Below, piece by piece: positions 9,837-19,927 of a stretch of DNA of 64,000 bases. This DNA comes from Macrostomum hystrix (taxonomy: Eukaryota > Platyhelminthes > Macrostomidae), in assembly GCA_950097015.1 (NCBI GenBank), contig CATNEN010000011.1, positions 124,001 through 188,000 of the forward strand, read 5' to 3'. The notes under the pieces were generated by a model that saw only the letters and a program-made list of their open reading frames with translations, did no database searches and was not told the origin of the DNA. Each line of letters starts with the position of its first letter. The stretch's first letter is position 1. The translations under genes were made by a program, and so were the position numbers.

Positions 9837-11729
9837 TTCCGACTGTTGGTTAGTGGGTGCAAAAATCTGCCTTATAAAATGAATTCTCAAAGTTCTGGCT
9901 TTGTACAATGAAGTAAGAAAATAGAGTACACTCAGTCTCGCGGTTGGTTATTTATTTCCAATTTTGTCTCCAGAGTGCAGGCTTTAAATTCAATCAGCTA
10001 GGGGTTGTTGCGCAATTTGACGATGCAATTTCAATTCAGTGGCAGTGAGTGAAATTCTCAATAGGCCAAGATAGTTTGACCTTTGAAAAATGGTCAAAAA
10101 GCATGTTTTCGAATATTTAATCTCCTTAGCAATAAAGTTAAGCTTAATAAAAATACGTGTATAATTGTCCCCATATTTGGCATCTTTTGGTGAAGAAATG
10201 GTGAAAATCGGTTGAGCCGTTTGGGAGAAAATCAATTACAAGCAACCAAAGAAGATGTGCTTTACAGATCATTCGTTCTTAGAGTGGAAAGAGTGGAAGT
10301 TTCTAGAAAAATATTGAAAAGTCAATTTGTAGTTTTACGGCGAATTTTCTGGAATGGCAAGTACGGTACGATGGAAGATCATGATGAGACGCTACAGCAT
10401 CACAAGACCTTTTTGCTGAGTTCAGGGGATCGTTTGTGAACTGTATGCGTCAAGTGGAGGCTGATCAGGCCTTCTTCTTTGCGAAGACAGCTGACGCCTC
10501 AAACGCAGCAGATGAAACCAACACGCTTTGTGAGCCTAACACTGGCGATTGGGTTCCTGCCCAATTCGTGTGCAGCACGGAGGCCACCGGGCATTCCGCA
10601 TGTGAGTCTGCGCTCACTCCCTAGTCCAAGGTCTGACGTTAGAAGCACGTTAGAAAAACGTTACAGGACGAACGAATTTCCGTTAGGTTTACGTTAGACT
10701 TTAACGTTAGTCTTTCCGTTAGTTCGGTCGTTAGACTAATGTTAGTTTTCCGTTAGAATTTTAACGTTACTTTATTCCACAATAACTGACTATAACCTAA
10801 CGGTTTTTTCCGTGCTGATTTTATACTATATATTTTTCATAACGCACCGTTGCCAATGCAACAAAAGTATTAATTGGAGCAAGAATAAGACAGTGAACCA
10901 AAATCATGCAATTAAACTGACCAAATAAATATTTTCAAATGTGTAATTCCACTAAGTTGTCCAATAAAGTGTGACAATTACTTTAAACATTGCAATATAT
11001 TTAGCTATTTAAATAGATACGGTAATAAAAAAATACTTCTAATAGAAACAGTGTAAGTTTCCTCAACCCACCGCCACTCGAATCTACTTCCCAGTTTTAC
11101 TCGAATGTAAAAATGTCTCCATTTTTTGGGTGTTGCGACTATCAATCTTTCCTTGAATTCACCGCCTCTCATCTTTGTTGAGTTTACCTGCACTCTTGTC
11201 CCTCTGTCAGCTTACTTCTCCATATGGCTGTCTCCTCGCATTCTCTCTTATTTTTCTGATTGGCTGCGGGGCCAGCCACCTCTTATCTCCTCGTTCCTCC
11301 TGGCCAACTATACATTTAATACATACAACAATACATAAGCTCAGTTTTTTATTCTTATTTTCTCGACACATAACACATAAAAGACCTACATCAAGTAATA
11401 CAAAAGATGGCAAACTAATGGGCGTCGTTGTGCCGCAAAAAGGGGGCGTTAAGTATAAGGCTCTCAAATATTATTAGGGGCGACAAGTATGAGGGCCCTT
11501 ATGTAACAAGGACAGTGGTTTGGTTAGCATTTCGGGGCGGCGCCCCCTAAATTCGGTCTTGGTTGCGCTGTCATTGTGGGAAGTAACGACCCCAGAAAAA
11601 ATGTGAGCAAATAAATGAAAAAGCGAATAGAACTGGAACAAAAAATACAGAAAAAATTATTAGGATGTTGATGGCATAAAAATCAAAGCATGATAATTAA
11701 GTCAACTATGTTTAAGGAAAAAATTGGGC

Positions 11730-13346
11730 CTACTCTGCGGCATTAGCACTGTCTTTTTTTGCGAACGGGGCTTTTTTCAACCAACGCTGAACTGCATCGA
11801 TAACAGCTTCTCGACTCGCATCAGGTTGACTTAAACGAGTCAGTTTGAGAATGTAGTCAAAGGTTTTTGGAAATTCATCTCTTAGTGAAGCTTTTTCCGA
11901 AGCCCGATTTGTCCCAGCCCAATTCAGAACCTTTGCCACATTGACTGAAATGGTTGTCTTACATGCCATGTACGTGGCAGATCGCACATCTGAACCACCG
12001 ATCCGACCGATTGAATTCAGAACGACATTTTCATTTTCATTTAGGTGCTCTTCGAACAATTTTAGATCACCAATTGTTCCAATTGGTAAATGGCAAGGAA
12101 GTTGCTGAAGCACGTTTGCAGAACTTATCTGCTGTTTTGAAATGAGATTGCGAAGCATTTGATTGTTTTCTCTAACCAAGACAAACGTCGCACAAAGAAG
12201 ACGGAGGTGACTAGGACCAGTTGTTGCGTCTCTGTTTGCTCCACGTTCTGCCAATAGCTCAGTGGCAATAGATTCAAAGGCCTCATTGCTGATGCCGAAA
12301 TCAGCATTCCTGGCTGCGGAATTTCTGGCGCTTGCACCTCTTGGCGTTAATGTCACGTCTAGAGAGTCTAAGAGCTTCGGTTGAGTTGAAGCAGTAGCCA
12401 CGGTTGTTGCAACGTTGCTAGGCGTCACCCCCGCAGCAGCCACGGTTGTCGCAACGTTGCTAGGCGTCACCCCCGCAGCAGCCACGGTTGTCGCAACGTT
12501 GCTAGGCGTCAACCCCGCAGCAGCCACGGTTGTCGCAACGTTGCTAGGCGTCAACCCCGCAGCAGCCACGGTTGTCGCAACGTTGCTAGGCGTCAACCCC
12601 GCAGCAGCCACGGTTGTCGCAACGTTGCTAGGCGTCACCCCCGCAGCAGCCACGGTTGTCGCAACGTTGCTAGGCGTCACCGCAGCAGCCGACTTGGGTG
12701 TCGTAGTCGCGTCCATGAAAGTGGCAGCTGCAGATCCCAGTGGCAGACTCTGATTGTAAGCGGTCATTACTCTTACATAAAGAGGTGGCGGCACTGGATC
12801 ATCGTCATCACTAGTCTGTTCATATCTTGAGATGCTCGTGTCACTGCTTCTTTTATTCGCAGGATGTTTGTCGATTAACCTGGATTCTGCATTTGATAAG
12901 CACGGGAAAATAATTTCAAGTCAATACATTAGGAAAAATGCATTATAGTATATCCACCTGAAAACATACCTTCAGGACGTCTTCTTTTCCTAGCCAATTC
13001 ATGATCTGAGTCGCTGCAAGAGAGACTTGAAAATTGGTACTTCTTTTCCTTATCGACAGCAGTCGCATATTCATCTGAAGTTAAACGAATTGTTTAAACA
13101 CTTTAAACGATAGCTAAAAAATTGTTTCTTGAAAATAAAAGCAAAGTTACACTTACTACTTCGAAATACGATTTTGAATTCATGATATTCGTCCCAGTTA
13201 GCCATTGGGCTCTTAGAATACATTTTCCGATGGTCATCACTGGCAGGTGGGAAGTAAACTGTGTTAGAATTGGAATCAAGCCAGGTGCTAGGAATTACAG
13301 CAATGGTTCCTTCAGCAAAGCTAACAACAAGCCAATTTTTCTCCAT
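11730..13346 (-). CDS. DUF4806-like companion protein of element C (three exons)
   Basis: Exon 1 is 13346-13157, starting MEKNWLVVSFAEGTIAVIPS. Exon 2 is about 13074-12971 and exon 3 is 12886-11730. The introns are 70-85 bases with GTAAGT and GTATGT donors. ATG 13346 lies 6 bases after an acceptor (gactttccag|ATTCAC). Exon 2 encodes a basic patch (LARKRRRPE) that could be a nuclear signal. Exon 3 carries about seven copies of a 14-residue repeat (GVTPSNVATTVAAA), then a C-terminal DUF4806-like domain with KLFEEHLNENENVVLNSIG, RIGGSDVRS and LNWAGTNRASEK. It has the same architecture as the protein at 7065-8585 but little sequence identity to it. Its start lies upstream of the transposase stop, so the two frames overlap by 26 bases. 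Confidence 0.7.
12380..12700 (-). repeat. 42-bp coding minisatellite in the element C companion gene
   Basis: About seven near-identical 42-bp units. The main variation is GTCACC versus GTCAAC (plus strand), which swaps Val for Leu in the protein. Confidence 0.95.
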
Positions 13347-15378
13347 GTGAATCTGGAAAGTCAAGGCGAAGAGGAATGATAACATATCCTTTCTTTACAG
13401 GAAAACCGCAAGCCTTGTCCAATATGCAATCATCAGTGACATCGAATGGTGCTCCAAAACAGCCATCTTTGACAAAAAATATTCCTACAGCTGAACTTTT
13501 TATTGGATAGGAATAAAAATCTTCTTTCTGTGTAAATTCCATCACCTTGAACTTAGCAGGCAAAACTTCAGTAACAAGACAGACTTGAAGAGTCCTTGTG
13601 ATAATAAAACAATCTCTGCTGTTAACTCTTATTGTACTCTTGTGAGATGGTACGGCAAGCTCAGCCCTGGACCTTTTTGTCATCAAATATTCACCAGTCC
13701 GATTTCTCAGTTGAGCAATCACTTGATTACCACTGCATAGTCTGTTCTTTAGAATCTGCAAAAAACTTTCAAATCGAAAAGCAGAAAATGCATCTACTGC
13801 ACCAAATTTTTCACAGTCATTTGGCAAATGAATCAGAGAATGAACTATGTTTGAGACAAATCCACGTCCATACAATCCAGATGACTTTGTAACAAATTCT
13901 TTTAGCAGATTGGTTGCAGCAACAACATTTACACTTAGCATTGCAGATTTACCACAAAGAAGATGCATTGCAATGTGAAAGTATAGAAAATGAGGATAAA
14001 TGTCCTTTGGAATACTAGCATCATTTAAAACAATGATTCCATAATAGAGAATAAATGATCGGAATTCAGCTCCTTTCCAATAGCAAAGCTCATTAAGCCC
14101 TCGTGGCTTTCGGCAAAATTCTGATGGGACATGTGATTTTAATGAAACTAAATTGGCAGATAAAGTCTTAATAGCCTGACTTGGCATTCGGACCTTGTAT
14201 GGGCCCTCTTTTATCCAGAAATACATCATCCTTCTCATAACACCAAGATATGCCACATGAAGAACATCAAGTGGAAATGATGCAACCATGTCAATTGAAT
14301 TTAATTCAAGAAATGGTGATAATCCATTGGCTTCATTATGGTGATCCTCATCAATTTGCAGTCGAAATTCAAGATCAGTTCGTAGATCAGCATTAACTTC
14401 ATCAAAGACAATGCAACTTCTTTCCTCACATCGAGTACCTTCTACTTTACATTTGTCACAACTATGATAACCAGTTGGATACTTAGTGCACTTCAATAAG
14501 CACCTAGCTGGTGCATCACAAATTATTGCCTTTGTTAAAATTGCATAATGATGACCACAATAATCAAATCCACTTGAAATTAGATGATTCAATTCTTTAA
14601 TCAGTTCAGAACACAGTTGTTTGGGATTTGGCTTATCTCTTGAATAATAGAACTGGATGACAAAAGGTTCAGATTGTAATTCAGGAACAAAACCAAGAAT
14701 AGGCCAGCACTGGTAGCCAGAACTTTTGAAAAAACTGATTCCATCAATATTTAGGAATAGAGTCAACTGATTAGATTTGGTATGTATGCTTGATAAAGAA
14801 TTATCTATTATAGATTCAATTGCAGACTGTACACCAACATAATAGATATCTTTAGAACAGTAATATGACTTTGCATTAGTGCTATGAGCCAACAATGTTG
14901 ATGCTGTCAATGGAAGATCCAAATTTGGAAAATGTTTAGCATGTAGATGCAGTAAAGACGTAATATGTACTTGACTCACTTTGGCTTCAACAACCCATGC
15001 AGCCAAGTCATCTTTGAAGCTACTTTGGACTTTGTCATAAGACTCTGACCTTTCTGATAAGTCTGATAAAAATTCTTTTGTAATGTCTACAAAATGTTGT
15101 AGCAATGTGTCTTCATGTTCAAAATGGTCAACATCAGAAGTATCTTCCACCTCAATAAGGTGAAGACCATTATTAGAAAACTCTTCTAAGACAAAGTTGC
15201 TCAAAATCTTGTCAATGTCAATATCAATATCTGACAAACAAATGCCACTAGATGATTCATCTTGAAGTGGGTATAAATAGTAAATTTGTTGAGACAATGA
15301 ATTTTCTATATGTTTCTCTTGGTCTTTTATTTTAGCTTCAATTTCATTAATACTTCGCTTTAGTTGCCTTTGGTTCAT
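13321..15378 (-). CDS. TNP-type (CACTA-like) transposase of element C
   Basis: A 685-residue uninterrupted frame with ATG 15378, 6 bases after a splice acceptor (gaattccag|ATGTAA). The N-terminus is coiled-coil-like (QLKRSINEIEAKIKDQEKHI). Then come FLNIDGISFFKSSGYQCWPI, CDAPARCLLKCTKYPTGYH followed by SCDKC, EDHHNEANGLSPF, FPLDVLHVAYLGVMRRMM, YWKGAEFRSFILYYG, HSLIHLPNDC and FSAFRFESFL. The order matches the element B enzyme, and the same D, D and E positions are conserved. This is the cleanest of the three copies, and the element may still be able to move. The assignment to the superfamily is inferred from motif order and terminal structure. Confidence 0.8.
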   Translation of the reverse strand: MNQRQLKRSINEIEAKIKDQEKHIENSLSQQIYYLYPLQDESSSGICLSDIDIDIDKILSNFVLEEFSNNGLHLIEVEDTSDVDHFEHEDTLLQHFVDITKEFLSDLSERSESYDKVQSSFKDDLAAWVVEAKVSQVHITSLLHLHAKHFPNLDLPLTASTLLAHSTNAKSYYCSKDIYYVGVQSAIESIIDNSLSSIHTKSNQLTLFLNIDGISFFKSSGYQCWPILGFVPELQSEPFVIQFYYSRDKPNPKQLCSELIKELNHLISSGFDYCGHHYAILTKAIICDAPARCLLKCTKYPTGYHSCDKCKVEGTRCEERSCIVFDEVNADLRTDLEFRLQIDEDHHNEANGLSPFLELNSIDMVASFPLDVLHVAYLGVMRRMMYFWIKEGPYKVRMPSQAIKTLSANLVSLKSHVPSEFCRKPRGLNELCYWKGAEFRSFILYYGIIVLNDASIPKDIYPHFLYFHIAMHLLCGKSAMLSVNVVAATNLLKEFVTKSSGLYGRGFVSNIVHSLIHLPNDCEKFGAVDAFSAFRFESFLQILKNRLCSGNQVIAQLRNRTGEYLMTKRSRAELAVPSHKSTIRVNSRDCFIITRTLQVCLVTEVLPAKFKVMEFTQKEDFYSYPIKSSAVGIFFVKDGCFGAPFDVTDDCILDKACGFPVKKGYVIIPLRLDFPDSHGEKLACC

Positions 15379-16236
15379 TTACATCTGGAATTCAAAATTA
15401 GTCAATTGTTTTAAATCAATCTTACAATGTCTATCACATTGAAAAAATATTATGATGATTGTACTAAGGTGCCAACTGTTAGGCCTAAGTTAAATTTATT
15501 TAGTAATATGAATAAGCTACATATAAAAAGTTGCTTTAGATATAAATAATAGATAGAAAATAATACTAACATAATAGATATTAACATACTATATAGACAC
15601 TGGCTACAATAGGGCAAACAGTTATTTAGACAAAATAATTATTTCAACAGATTTTATTTCATTGCCTAAAACAAAAATAACATTTTATAAAATTATGTTA
15701 TAAAATAACATTTACATTTACAAATAACGATAACATAAACATTTTTCTTAAACTATCTGTCTATATTTTTAGTTTTTGTAGCTGAATATCTAGATTATAG
15801 AATATAATAGAATATTCCGCTAGTTCAATAAGGATTTAATTTAAAATTTCATTGACGGCCATCTTGATTTTTGTATTATAAGAAAATTCATATTTCTTTT
15901 GCAACTTTTTTTATTTCTGCCTAAATCTCCAAATTAAAATAATAACTAAATTATTATCTATTAAGTTATTAGACTAAAAATTGATTTTACAGTTTGGAAT
16001 TATTGTTAATTTTTAGTTACCGCATTAACGTTACATAAAAATCTTATAAATAACGAGAAGCAAACGTTAGTCCTAACGTTAGCATGGACTAGGGCTGTTG
16101 CAACGTCTGACTATGCTGACGAGAACTGGAAGCCCAATGTGCAGAGGCCTTCCGACGCGCCGAAGTCGCCATACAGGTGAAACAATGTTCCTATTTAATT
16201 GGTATTTATTTTATTTTATTTAATCTGACTTTGCAG

Positions 16237-16529
16237 TCCCCGGCCACAATTCTCATCGCGCGTTATATGCGTTTCACAAACAGGATGTCCGAGACGCCAT
16301 GGACAAATTTGCTGACCTGCGGCTACGCAGGTTTCTGCGGCCGCGTGTGCCATCTACAGCTGCGAGCGCGGATCGGTTACCCCTGTCCCCGGTTTTCGGC
16401 CGGACAATCAACATCTGCTCGTTTGGCGATTTCGTATATGGTAGGCGTCGTCATTGGGCCGATGACGGCATGGACGAGCTTCTTAGTGAAGCTCTTGAAG
16501 AAGCGAAAGGCACAATTAACACTCTGTGA
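16237..16529 (+). CDS. Exon fragment of element A, unknown function
   Basis: An acceptor (ctgactttgcag, ending 16236) opens a frame containing YAFHKQDVRDAMDKFADLR and GDFVYGRRRHWADDGMDEL, ending at a stop at 16527-16529. It reads as coding by composition. To be in frame it needs an incoming exon with one extra base, which the nearest donor (16175) does not provide. A frameshift or an unseen exon must therefore lie between. No domain is recognised. Confidence 0.4.
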
Positions 16530-17578
16530 CCAATAATCCCTGTGTAACATAACGAAAGGACTAACTGCAATTCGCACAGTCTCACATTGTCCACTCACAT
16601 AACACATGACTGACATTACGCACGGAGTTCTCACCTTTTTAACTGCATGCCCAAGCATCTCGCTTAACATCAACTTAAGTGTTGTTCCGACTGCTGTACT
16701 GTGAATTACCGTGCGTGACTGTATACTTTCATACTACAACATGTACCGAAGAAATATAACTGTCCTAGCATTTATGACGCCGCACTAGCATGTGACTTAA
16801 TACTGTTATATTGTACTCCATTTTAGCCATTTTTGATTGTCTCTCGCCAGCTTCTCTCTAGGTGATCGATCCTGTGATCGTACGCTGATGAATTCAAATC
16901 TTACTTTTGCATATCAATAATATGAGCACCTAAACCAACGCAATATTAACACGCAGTAGTCTTGAAAAGAAGAGCATAATGGTGAGAAGTTATCCGATAA
17001 AAAAATTTCCGGGTGTTGTGGTGTACTGACACTAGTTGTCAAATTAATTCATTCAGGAGGTAGCAATTACGCGTTTGCTAGGGGAACATTGTTGTGATTA
17101 CAGCGTACTTTCAATATTGCAGCACAACAGCACCACAATGAAACAAAAGTTTAACGACAGAACGACAATGTCGAAAGAGTCTAAATCCGGAAGACGTGCA
17201 CATGGACCGACGCACTTAAGCGACACGACTAACCTGCATCATCCGACTAAGGTGCGTAAGATAAAAGGGCGGGACACCACCAAAAAAGTGTCCTCTCGAT
17301 TGGCCAGCAATAAGCCCTTCGTAGCATCAATGAAGAAGTCGGTGCTCCCAAGGCTGGCCGCAAGGATGGGACAGTCCGTGATCCGCACCACAAAGCAGCT
17401 GTGAAAAATTGGCAAATTGGCAAAATTGGCACAAGGGCACACGGAGTCCGAACCAACCCCCAGTGAGGTGCAGGGCAGCAGTGCACCATCTGCACAAGAA
17501 GACTGCATCACTAGTCACTCCACTACTAGTCCCTCAGACGAGACCTTACAAGCTGGGTTTGAGTAACGTATTCTTCGT

Positions 17579-18683
17579 GTTCCAGTACGCAGAGTACCAT
17601 GACCGCACAGAAGTAGTAGCCACTTCGGATGGCGCTACTCCAATCGTCGTGTCGTACAAGCGCGGATCGCCACTGCCTCTGTCGGTGGGCAGCGAGGTAG
17701 CCATCGTGACAGCTAAGTCGAATCGATCGAAAGCCAAGCGATGGTTCGGCACGATCGTAAAAGGGCCATTCGATACGAAGGCCGAAGCATCTGGTCAGGC
17801 TGCGCCAACTAACGTGCACGCACCAGCATGCGAGCTGCCTCGACAGTGCGCTTCCTGCCGAAGCCTGATTTTAGAGCTAAATCGCACCAGCAGTCTGGCT
17901 GAGACACTCCGTAAGTACAGCTATATAAGTTTTGTTCATGTATATCATCTTTCCTGACAGTGAAACCGTTTGATCGAGATGGAAACTAAATGGAGGGGAG
18001 GAGCTGCAGGGGAGGCAAAATGAAATATATCAGAAGCACTATTCACGAAAACTGATGCACATTAATTTACGATCCTTCCTCCAATTTATGTTCCACTATA
18101 CATCCGTTTCAACGTAGGTTCCGAGGTTCGCCGAAAAGGAGCCCTCGAGCAAGAATTCCGCACGGAGAACAACTCACTGCGTGAGCACTTGAAAGTAGCC
18201 TCGAAGATGGAAAAGTCTCTTTTACGGCAGCTCAAAACTGACCAGCGCCAAACAGCTCAGCTGAAGAGGCAGGCCAGCGAGTGCAATGCACTCTTAACTC
18301 AGGCCTCGTTGGCGCTGTGTTCCACCATGGTCGGAGGCACGGAGCGCACATCTGACCTTATCGACGGCTGTGCCACGATTGATTCGTTCGACGAGGAGGC
18401 CACTGCCAGTGAGAGAGCGACTGAGGCCGATCCTCCAACTGCCGATTCGACAACGCGCCTGTCCATTGTGCAAACGCGTGCGCTTGTGACCGCCTGTGAC
18501 GCTGCGGCTGCAGCTTCAACATCGGCGTCTGCACCGGGCACATCAAATGTGCCTCTGTCGGACAAGCACCCTTTAATACTGGTAACAGTACAGTCCCGAT
18601 TAGAGCTGCAGACGGCTCTGAGCATATCCAAAGAGGCAGAGAAAGCATGCAGTGTCGACTTAGACGCCGCGCCAACTAAGTAG
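17579..18683 (+). CDS. Companion-gene remnant of element A (two exons)
   Basis: Exon 1 covers about 17579-17910 and exon 2 is 18118-18683, joined by a GTAAGT...ACGTAG intron with the frame kept (LAETLR then SEVRRKG). Exon 1 contains EVVATSDGATPIVVSYKRGS and VGSEVAIVTAKSNRSKAKRW, resembling the N-terminal domain of the other companion proteins, then CASCRSLI. Exon 2 begins with a coiled coil (EQEFRTENNSLREHLKVASK) and ends with an Ala/Ser-rich tail, with no DUF4806-like domain. Upstream, 17075-17404 and 17405-17560 contain basic and Ser-rich coding-like stretches, but stops and phase changes separate them. A poly(A) signal (AATAAA) lies near 18744. Confidence 0.5.
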
Positions 18684-18906
18684 AAATATAAGCAAATTGA
18701 TTTAAGAGTTAAAAATGTTTTCGTAGACTAAGGCTTCATATAAAATAAAGTTAAACATAGCAGATATATTATTCACAATACGAGTATACACATAGAACTT
18801 GCAGCCATAAGCAGCACACTGTCGACGCGATTTTGTTGGCATGTTATGGATTGCTGTCTTCACAGATAATTATAGTATCTGTGGTCTTCTTAGCCTTAGG
18901 CTTTTA

Positions 18907-19305
18907 CTAGCTATTCTGCACCCGCTTTGCGGGACCTGTACAACATAAAGCTATTATCCAGGATGCAAAATGATTATAGTAGAATGAGCATGAACAACCA
19001 AGCAGTATAAATTTTATATTAGACTCTAGCTGCGCAGCCCAGACTTTTTAGCCACCATACACCATAAACTAAAATTTGAAGAATTGAGCTCTCACTGCAA
19101 GCAAAATACACTAAATGCTTAGGAAAAATACAGTTTTTCTCCATTTTAAGAGGCTAAATTTGCAACTGATAAAAATCAAAATAGTTTTGCATTGTCATTG
19201 CATTGGAAAATTTGCTTTCAATTGGTCCACGTTTCAACATAACTGGACAATTAGTCTAGGAGATATGAATATACAGACAGACAGATATTGATTTACTAAT
19301 ATAGA
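18907..19305 (-). mobile_element. Short non-autonomous Helitron
   Basis: On the minus strand it starts TCTATATTAGTAAATC (with an A before it) at 19305. It ends with a perfect stem-loop (CCCGC AAA GCGGG) followed by TGCAGAATAGCTAG and a T. It is 399 bp with no target duplication and inserted between A and T. The TATCTGTCTGTCTG stretch near the 5' end is common in animal Helitrons. Nothing is encoded. Confidence 0.8.
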
Positions 19306-19542
19306 TTCCAACTCGAAAATAAACCATGCTGGTAATAAACGTAGCTAAGAGGCAAAATCATAAAGGTAGTTAATAAGGTCACGAGGTCTACGGAAAATTG
19401 GAGTACTACTATTATTTTCTTCACCAAATGAGTAGCTTAAGTTCAAATTTATTTTTCTGATAACTACATATGGCAAAATGTACGTTTCAGCATTCTGTGG
19501 ATTTTCAGTGGATTCGCACAGAGGAGCAAGTAAAGAGCTTTG

Positions 19543-19810
19543 CGTGTGCTGCTCTCACAGATCGCGTTTGCTGCTATTTCAGCCCTATGTAAGGGCGCTT
19601 AGAGCTCTAGATAGTTTCCTTGATTGAAAAGTGTATTTACACACACTCCCAGTCAGCAGGAAGATAGGAATGCAGCTAAAGCTTGTAGCTCGCGCTGTGA
19701 GCAAGTTTCAGCTAGCTGCTCTCACGGATCGCATTATGCTGCTAAATCAGCACTAAATACAGGTCTTTGCAGCTCTAGCTAGCTTGCTTGACTATGAAAA
19801 GCGTTTTGCT
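19543..19810. repeat. Imperfect direct duplication
   Basis: About 19543-19640 and 19690-19810 share an ordered series of motifs: GCTGCTCTCAC.GATCGC, TGCTGCTA..TCAGC, GCTCTAG and TTGA-TGAAAAG. An old, diverged tandem duplication of about 145 bp. Confidence 0.6.
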
Positions 19811-19865
19811 GTACGCTCATCTTGAAAATATATTATCTATGGGTAGGTATTACTCGTATCTATTA

Positions 19866-19927
19866 GGTCGGTATGTGTTCAAATCTCGAGAGCCGAAGGC
19901 TCGAGGGATTTAAGTGAAATACCGACC
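19866..19927. other. Strong nested hairpin
   Basis: GGTCGGTAT pairs with ATACCGACC, and inside it AAATC-CTCGAGAGCC pairs with GGCTCGAG-GGATTT around a GAA loop. A stem of this length suggests a transposon end or a structured RNA. No partner copy is seen in the window. Confidence 0.5.

Larger units (their letters stand above)
2276..10255 (-). mobile_element. Non-autonomous Helitron carrying minisatellites (interrupted by element B)
   Basis: Read on the minus strand it starts TCTTCTTTGG (ending at 10255). It finishes with a stem-loop (CTCCCC GAA GGGGGG, about 2287-2303) followed by CTTGCTAG, the final CTAG being 2276-2279. The flanks are A before TC and T after CTAG. The intact LTR copies show the empty site CACA|TAATAG exactly, with no target duplication. 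These are the diagnostic Helitron features. Without element B it is about 1.24 kb. It contains the 18-bp and 23-bp tandem arrays and a tRNA-like segment near 9777-9836. No Rep/helicase is seen, so it needs enzymes from elsewhere. Confidence 0.85.
2010..10396 (-). mobile_element. Solo LTR of the CsRn1-like element, split by a Helitron
   Basis: The left part (2010-2275) and right part (10256-10396) match the 5' and 3' parts of the LTRs at 32483-32872 and 36668-37057, in the same orientation. It begins TGTAGGGG and ends GCTACA. The 4-bp target duplication GCAT flanks it at 2006-2009 and 10397-10400. It differs from the young LTRs by many substitutions, a variable 5' section and a small duplication (GAGTGGAAAGAGTGGAAG at 10277-10294), so it is older. 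No internal retrotransposon sequence remains, which is the outcome of LTR-LTR recombination. Confidence 0.9.
10619..16094 (-). mobile_element. Two-gene CACTA-like DNA transposon (element C)
   Basis: The terminal inverted repeat is CCCTAGTCCAAG at 10619 and CCCTAGTCCATG read inward from 16094. It is followed on both sides by many ACGTTAG/CTAACGT motifs (10630-10770 and 16030-16085). The flanks share CT (10617-10618 and 16095-16096). Removing the element with one CT restores the open frame of element A. Its two genes, transposase then DUF4806-like, are on the minus strand in the same order as in element B. The 15.4-16.0 kb stretch between the transposase start and the terminal repeat holds no gene and is very AT-rich. 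Confidence 0.8.
1976..16180 (+). pseudogene. Element A second ORF (111 codons), split twice by transposons
   Basis: The frame runs 1976-2009, then 10401-10618, then 16097-16180. Removing the solo LTR with one GCAT copy, and element C with one CT copy, gives a single frame from ATG 1976 to TGA 16178-16180 with no internal stop. Its composition is acidic and hydrophilic, and it includes RGSFVNCMRQVEADQ and YADENWKPNVQRPSD. No domain is recognised. An alternative to the stop is a splice donor at 16175/16176 (ACAG|GTGAAA), which would join the exon at 16237, but in the wrong frame for that exon. It lies after the element A transposase on the same strand, as the companion genes do in elements B and C, so it may be the start of A's companion gene. 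It cannot be expressed intact now. Confidence 0.55.

Noticed and set aside
2010-10396. Treating the two LTR halves as two separate truncated LTRs
   Set aside because: Together they make one complete LTR with a matching GCAT duplication and an exact Helitron insertion point.
9990-10440. Short frames on both strands around the Helitron/LTR junction
   Set aside because: They read through a Helitron end and LTR sequence. The only meaningful frame is the element A frame from 10401.
17539-17581. A 20-odd-base intron joining the Ser-rich stretch to the exon at 17579
   Set aside because: Much shorter than any other intron here (60 bases or more). Decay or frameshift is more likely.
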